A stretch of DNA of 15,567 nt from Zhenhengia yiwuensis (GTDB taxonomy: Bacteria > Bacillota > Clostridia > Lachnospirales > Cellulosilyticaceae), in contig NZ_JACRSY010000050.1 in NCBI RefSeq assembly GCF_014384995.1, positions 1 to 15,567 on the forward strand. Reading direction: 5' to 3'. A model generated the notes under the pieces. It had not been told where the DNA came from. It made no database searches and saw nothing but the letters and a program-made list of their open reading frames with translations. Numbering within the stretch: position 1 is the first letter of the stretch; each line of letters opens with the position of its first letter. Position numbers and translations under genes: made by a program. Positions 14,085-15,567 of this stretch are shown piece after piece.

Positions 14085-14957
14085 ATGAAAGTATCTGTAA
14101 GTAGCTATAGTTTTTCAAGACTAATAGGAAATGGAACATTAACACAACTCGATTGCATAGGTAAGGCTAAGGAAATGGGCTTTGATGCTATTGAACTCGT
14201 AGAGATAATCCCCCATGATGGGAATACGAAAGAAGAATATGTACACCAGCTGGCTAAGGAAGCTAACCGCGTTAAGATGCCTATATCAAGCTTTACTTTT
14301 GGAGCAGATTTCCTTTATGGAAGTGGGGGAGATCTAAAAGCAGAGATTAAGCGTGTAAAAGAGATGATAAACTTTGCCCAGGTATTAGGTGCCAAAATTG
14401 TTAGGCACGATGCCACAAGAGGCTACAATCAGGGGGATAGAGGTTATAGAGGCTTTAATGAGGCTCTACCTAGACTAGTAGAAGGATGCAGGGAGGTGAC
14501 AATTTATGCAGAAAGTAAAGGAATCAGGACCACTGTAGAAAATCATGGCTTTTTCTGCCAAGATAGTGAGCGTGTAGAAAAGCTCGTTAATGCGGTTGCT
14601 CATCCAAACTTTGGTTTATTAGTAGATATGGGGAATTTTCTATGTGTAGATGAAGACCCTGTGCAGGCCGTAAGTAGGGTAGCACCTTATGCTTTCTATG
14701 CTCATGCTAAAGATTTTCTTGTAAAAAGTGGTAGCGGTATAAATCCTGGAGCTGGTTTCTTTAAAACAAGAGGTGGAAACTACTTAAGAGGGATGATTAT
14801 TGGGCATGGACATGTACCAGTGCAGCAGTGTATAAGTATTCTAAAATCAGTAGGATATGATGGGTATATGGCTATTGAGTTTGAAGGGATGGAAGATCCC
14901 ATAAAAGGTATTCAAATTGGACTGGAAAATTTAAGACGTTATATAAGTAATGCTTAA
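14085..14957 (+). CDS. Sugar phosphate isomerase/epimerase, second paralogue
   Basis: A 290-residue xylose-isomerase-like TIM barrel, clearly different in sequence from the first operon gene. Likely metal ligands are Glu152 in TTVENHG, Asp181 in LLVDMGN, His207 in FYAHAKD and Glu265 in MAIEFEG. The extra loop 215-243 (GSGINPGAGFF to GHGHVP) probably shapes the sugar pocket. AAGGAG precedes its ATG, which is 11 bases after the oxidoreductase stop. It is the last gene before the operon terminator. Two barrels with one dehydrogenase suggest an oxidation with steps at two carbons, for example oxidation, isomerisation and re-reduction. This is inference from context. Confidence 0.88.
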   Translation: MKVSVSSYSFSRLIGNGTLTQLDCIGKAKEMGFDAIELVEIIPHDGNTKEEYVHQLAKEANRVKMPISSFTFGADFLYGSGGDLKAEIKRVKEMINFAQVLGAKIVRHDATRGYNQGDRGYRGFNEALPRLVEGCREVTIYAESKGIRTTVENHGFFCQDSERVEKLVNAVAHPNFGLLVDMGNFLCVDEDPVQAVSRVAPYAFYAHAKDFLVKSGSGINPGAGFFKTRGGNYLRGMIIGHGHVPVQQCISILKSVGYDGYMAIEFEGMEDPIKGIQIGLENLRRYISNA

Positions 14958-14975
14958 AGTATAAGAGAATGATGG

Positions 14976-15019
14976 AAATAGCCTAAGTTTCACCCAAAAG
15001 GGGGATTTAGGCTATTTTT
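14976..15019 (+). terminator. Intrinsic terminator closing the sugar operon
   Basis: AAATAGCCTAA (14976-14986) pairs with TTAGGCTATTT (15007-15017). The inner CCC/GGG pairs and an AAAA loop are offset by a small bulge, and T5 follows. It lies 18 bases after the last operon gene. Confidence 0.88.
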
Positions 15020-15040
15020 GTATAAAATATTTAAATTATT

Positions 15041-15049
15041 TGTTATGAT
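15041..15049 (+). promoter_or_regulatory. Possible extended -10 promoter for the truncated AAA gene
   Basis: TGTTATGAT is a TGn extended -10 (TATGAT at 15044-15049) about 32 bases before the GTG start. No good -35 lies at 17 bases; TTGTAT at 15018-15023 is 20 bases away. Confidence 0.35.
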
Positions 15050-15080
15050 ATAGATGAATTATTTAAAGGAGGTATTTTAA

Positions 15081-15420
15081 GTGAGTGAAAAAGAAGTATT
15101 TCAATGGACTAAATTTTATCCAGAGCTTGCAAATAAATTATTAAGATATAAAAATAATAGACAAGGTTTACTTATTTTATTAGAAGAAGTATTTAAAAAA
15201 ATAGATATGAGATTTCCTTTTAGGATTGAAGAAGAACGACTAGAAGATATTTGTCCTTTTTCAATTTTTGGTTGTTTTAATAAGCACATTACAGATGAAA
15301 AACGTATTCGGATTCTTTCTTTGTTAGCACAAGAATTAGAGATATCAGAAGAGGTACCGACTTCATTTGAAGGAGTACCTATACTTGACCCTAGAAATGC
15401 TTGGTTTTTTGGAGGGCGAA
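15081..15420 (+). pseudogene. McrB-like AAA ATPase, N-terminal fragment cut by an IS30-type insertion
   Basis: The frame begins at GTG 15081 behind a textbook AAAGGAGGT. About 110 residues read as the N-terminal domain of McrB/5-methylcytosine-restriction-like AAA ATPases of Clostridia: FYPELANKLLRYKNNRQGL, then PFSIFGCFNKHITDEKRI and ELEISEEVPTSFEGVPIL, ending at NAWFF. After about 15412 the similarity stops. The formal frame runs on to 15527, but that part is the antisense of a transposase gene. The Walker A/B ATPase core is missing, so the product cannot be functional. The rest of the gene may lie beyond the insertion. The family assignment rests on recalled sequence pattern only. Confidence 0.6.
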
Positions 15421-15423
15421 TTG

Positions 15424-15567
15424 TCAAGTTAAGTGCAATACCTTTTCATAATATACTTCATAGGGTGTTTTCCAGTTTAAGCATTTACGAGGTCGTTTAT
15501 TTAACTCTAATACTTTTTCTTGAATGACATTATCGGGAGTATCCGTTATATCCATACTTTTAGGAAA
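15424..15567 (-). CDS. IS30-family transposase, C-terminal end, partial
   Basis: On the minus strand an open frame enters from the right edge and stops at TGA (15424-15426) after 47 codons. It starts FPKSMDIT and contains the hallmark IS30 C-terminal signature LNKRPRKCLNWKTPYEV, then ends VLHLT. This is the tail of the DDE transposase, including the conserved region after the catalytic Glu. The element's right end must lie a few bases below 15424, close to where the McrB-like similarity breaks off. The catalytic residues and the left end are outside the window, so its activity cannot be judged. Confidence 0.88.
   Translation of the reverse strand, partial: FPKSMDITDTPDNVIQEKVLELNKRPRKCLNWKTPYEVYYEKVLHLT

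Noticed and set aside
15421..15527. C-terminal 36 residues of the frame 15081-15527 as genuine protein.
   Set aside because: They are the antisense of the IS30 transposase tail, which has the recognisable RPRKCLNWKTPYEV signature on the minus strand.
1..15567. CRISPR array, tRNA or rRNA genes.
   Set aside because: No regularly spaced repeats, tRNA cloverleaf with T-loop GTTCGA-type sequence, or rRNA signature was found on reading the window.

Overview
The window looks like chromosomal DNA of a low-GC anaerobic Firmicute, most likely a Clostridia/Lachnospirales-type gut or plant-fibre bacterium. This is inferred from the AT-rich sequence, strong AGGAGG-type ribosome binding sites, intrinsic terminators, the mix of carbohydrate genes and the IS3 and IS30 elements. 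No species marker is present.

Layout. Positions 1-119 are the right end of an IS3-family element: the C-terminus of its transposase and its terminal repeat. Next come a carbohydrate-esterase-like alpha/beta hydrolase (167-997) and a five-Asp-box sialidase-like protein (1339-2643), each with its own terminator. A compact operon (2833-5408) encodes an SsuABC/TauABC-type importer in the order permease, ATPase, lipoprotein. A two-component system follows (5515-7701). Its membrane histidine kinase is split by one in-frame TGA, while the NarL-type response regulator is intact. An endonuclease/exonuclease/phosphatase-family enzyme (7878-8561) ends at a perfect 21-bp hairpin terminator.

The most striking part is 8650-9177, a GC-rich stretch without a gene that folds into many hairpins. 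Five helices each need one G-U pair, and in all five the wobble works only if the + strand is transcribed. The RNA carries an internally duplicated motif, and its ends may pair. It resembles the giant ornate bacterial RNAs (OLE, ROOL, GOLLD) in size and style, but I cannot assign a family. A GNAT acetyltransferase (9281-9835) follows, with its own promoter.

On the minus strand are a DUF4041 plus GIY-YIG nuclease protein (9863-11116), whose domain pairing matches SNIPE-type anti-phage proteins, and an AraC regulator (11193-12011). The AraC gene is divergent from a three-gene sugar-catabolism operon (12154-14957): two sugar phosphate isomerase/epimerase TIM barrels around a Gfo/Idh/MocA oxidoreductase. 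A good promoter and a palindrome near its start point lie between them.

The right edge (15081-15567) holds the N-terminus of what looks like a McrB-type AAA ATPase, cut off by an IS30-family element entering from the right. Much of the window reads as nutrient scavenging: deacetylation, glycan trimming, solute uptake with a sensor pair, and oxidation/isomerisation of a sugar or polyol. Interspersed are defence-like genes, mobile-element scars and one large non-coding RNA.
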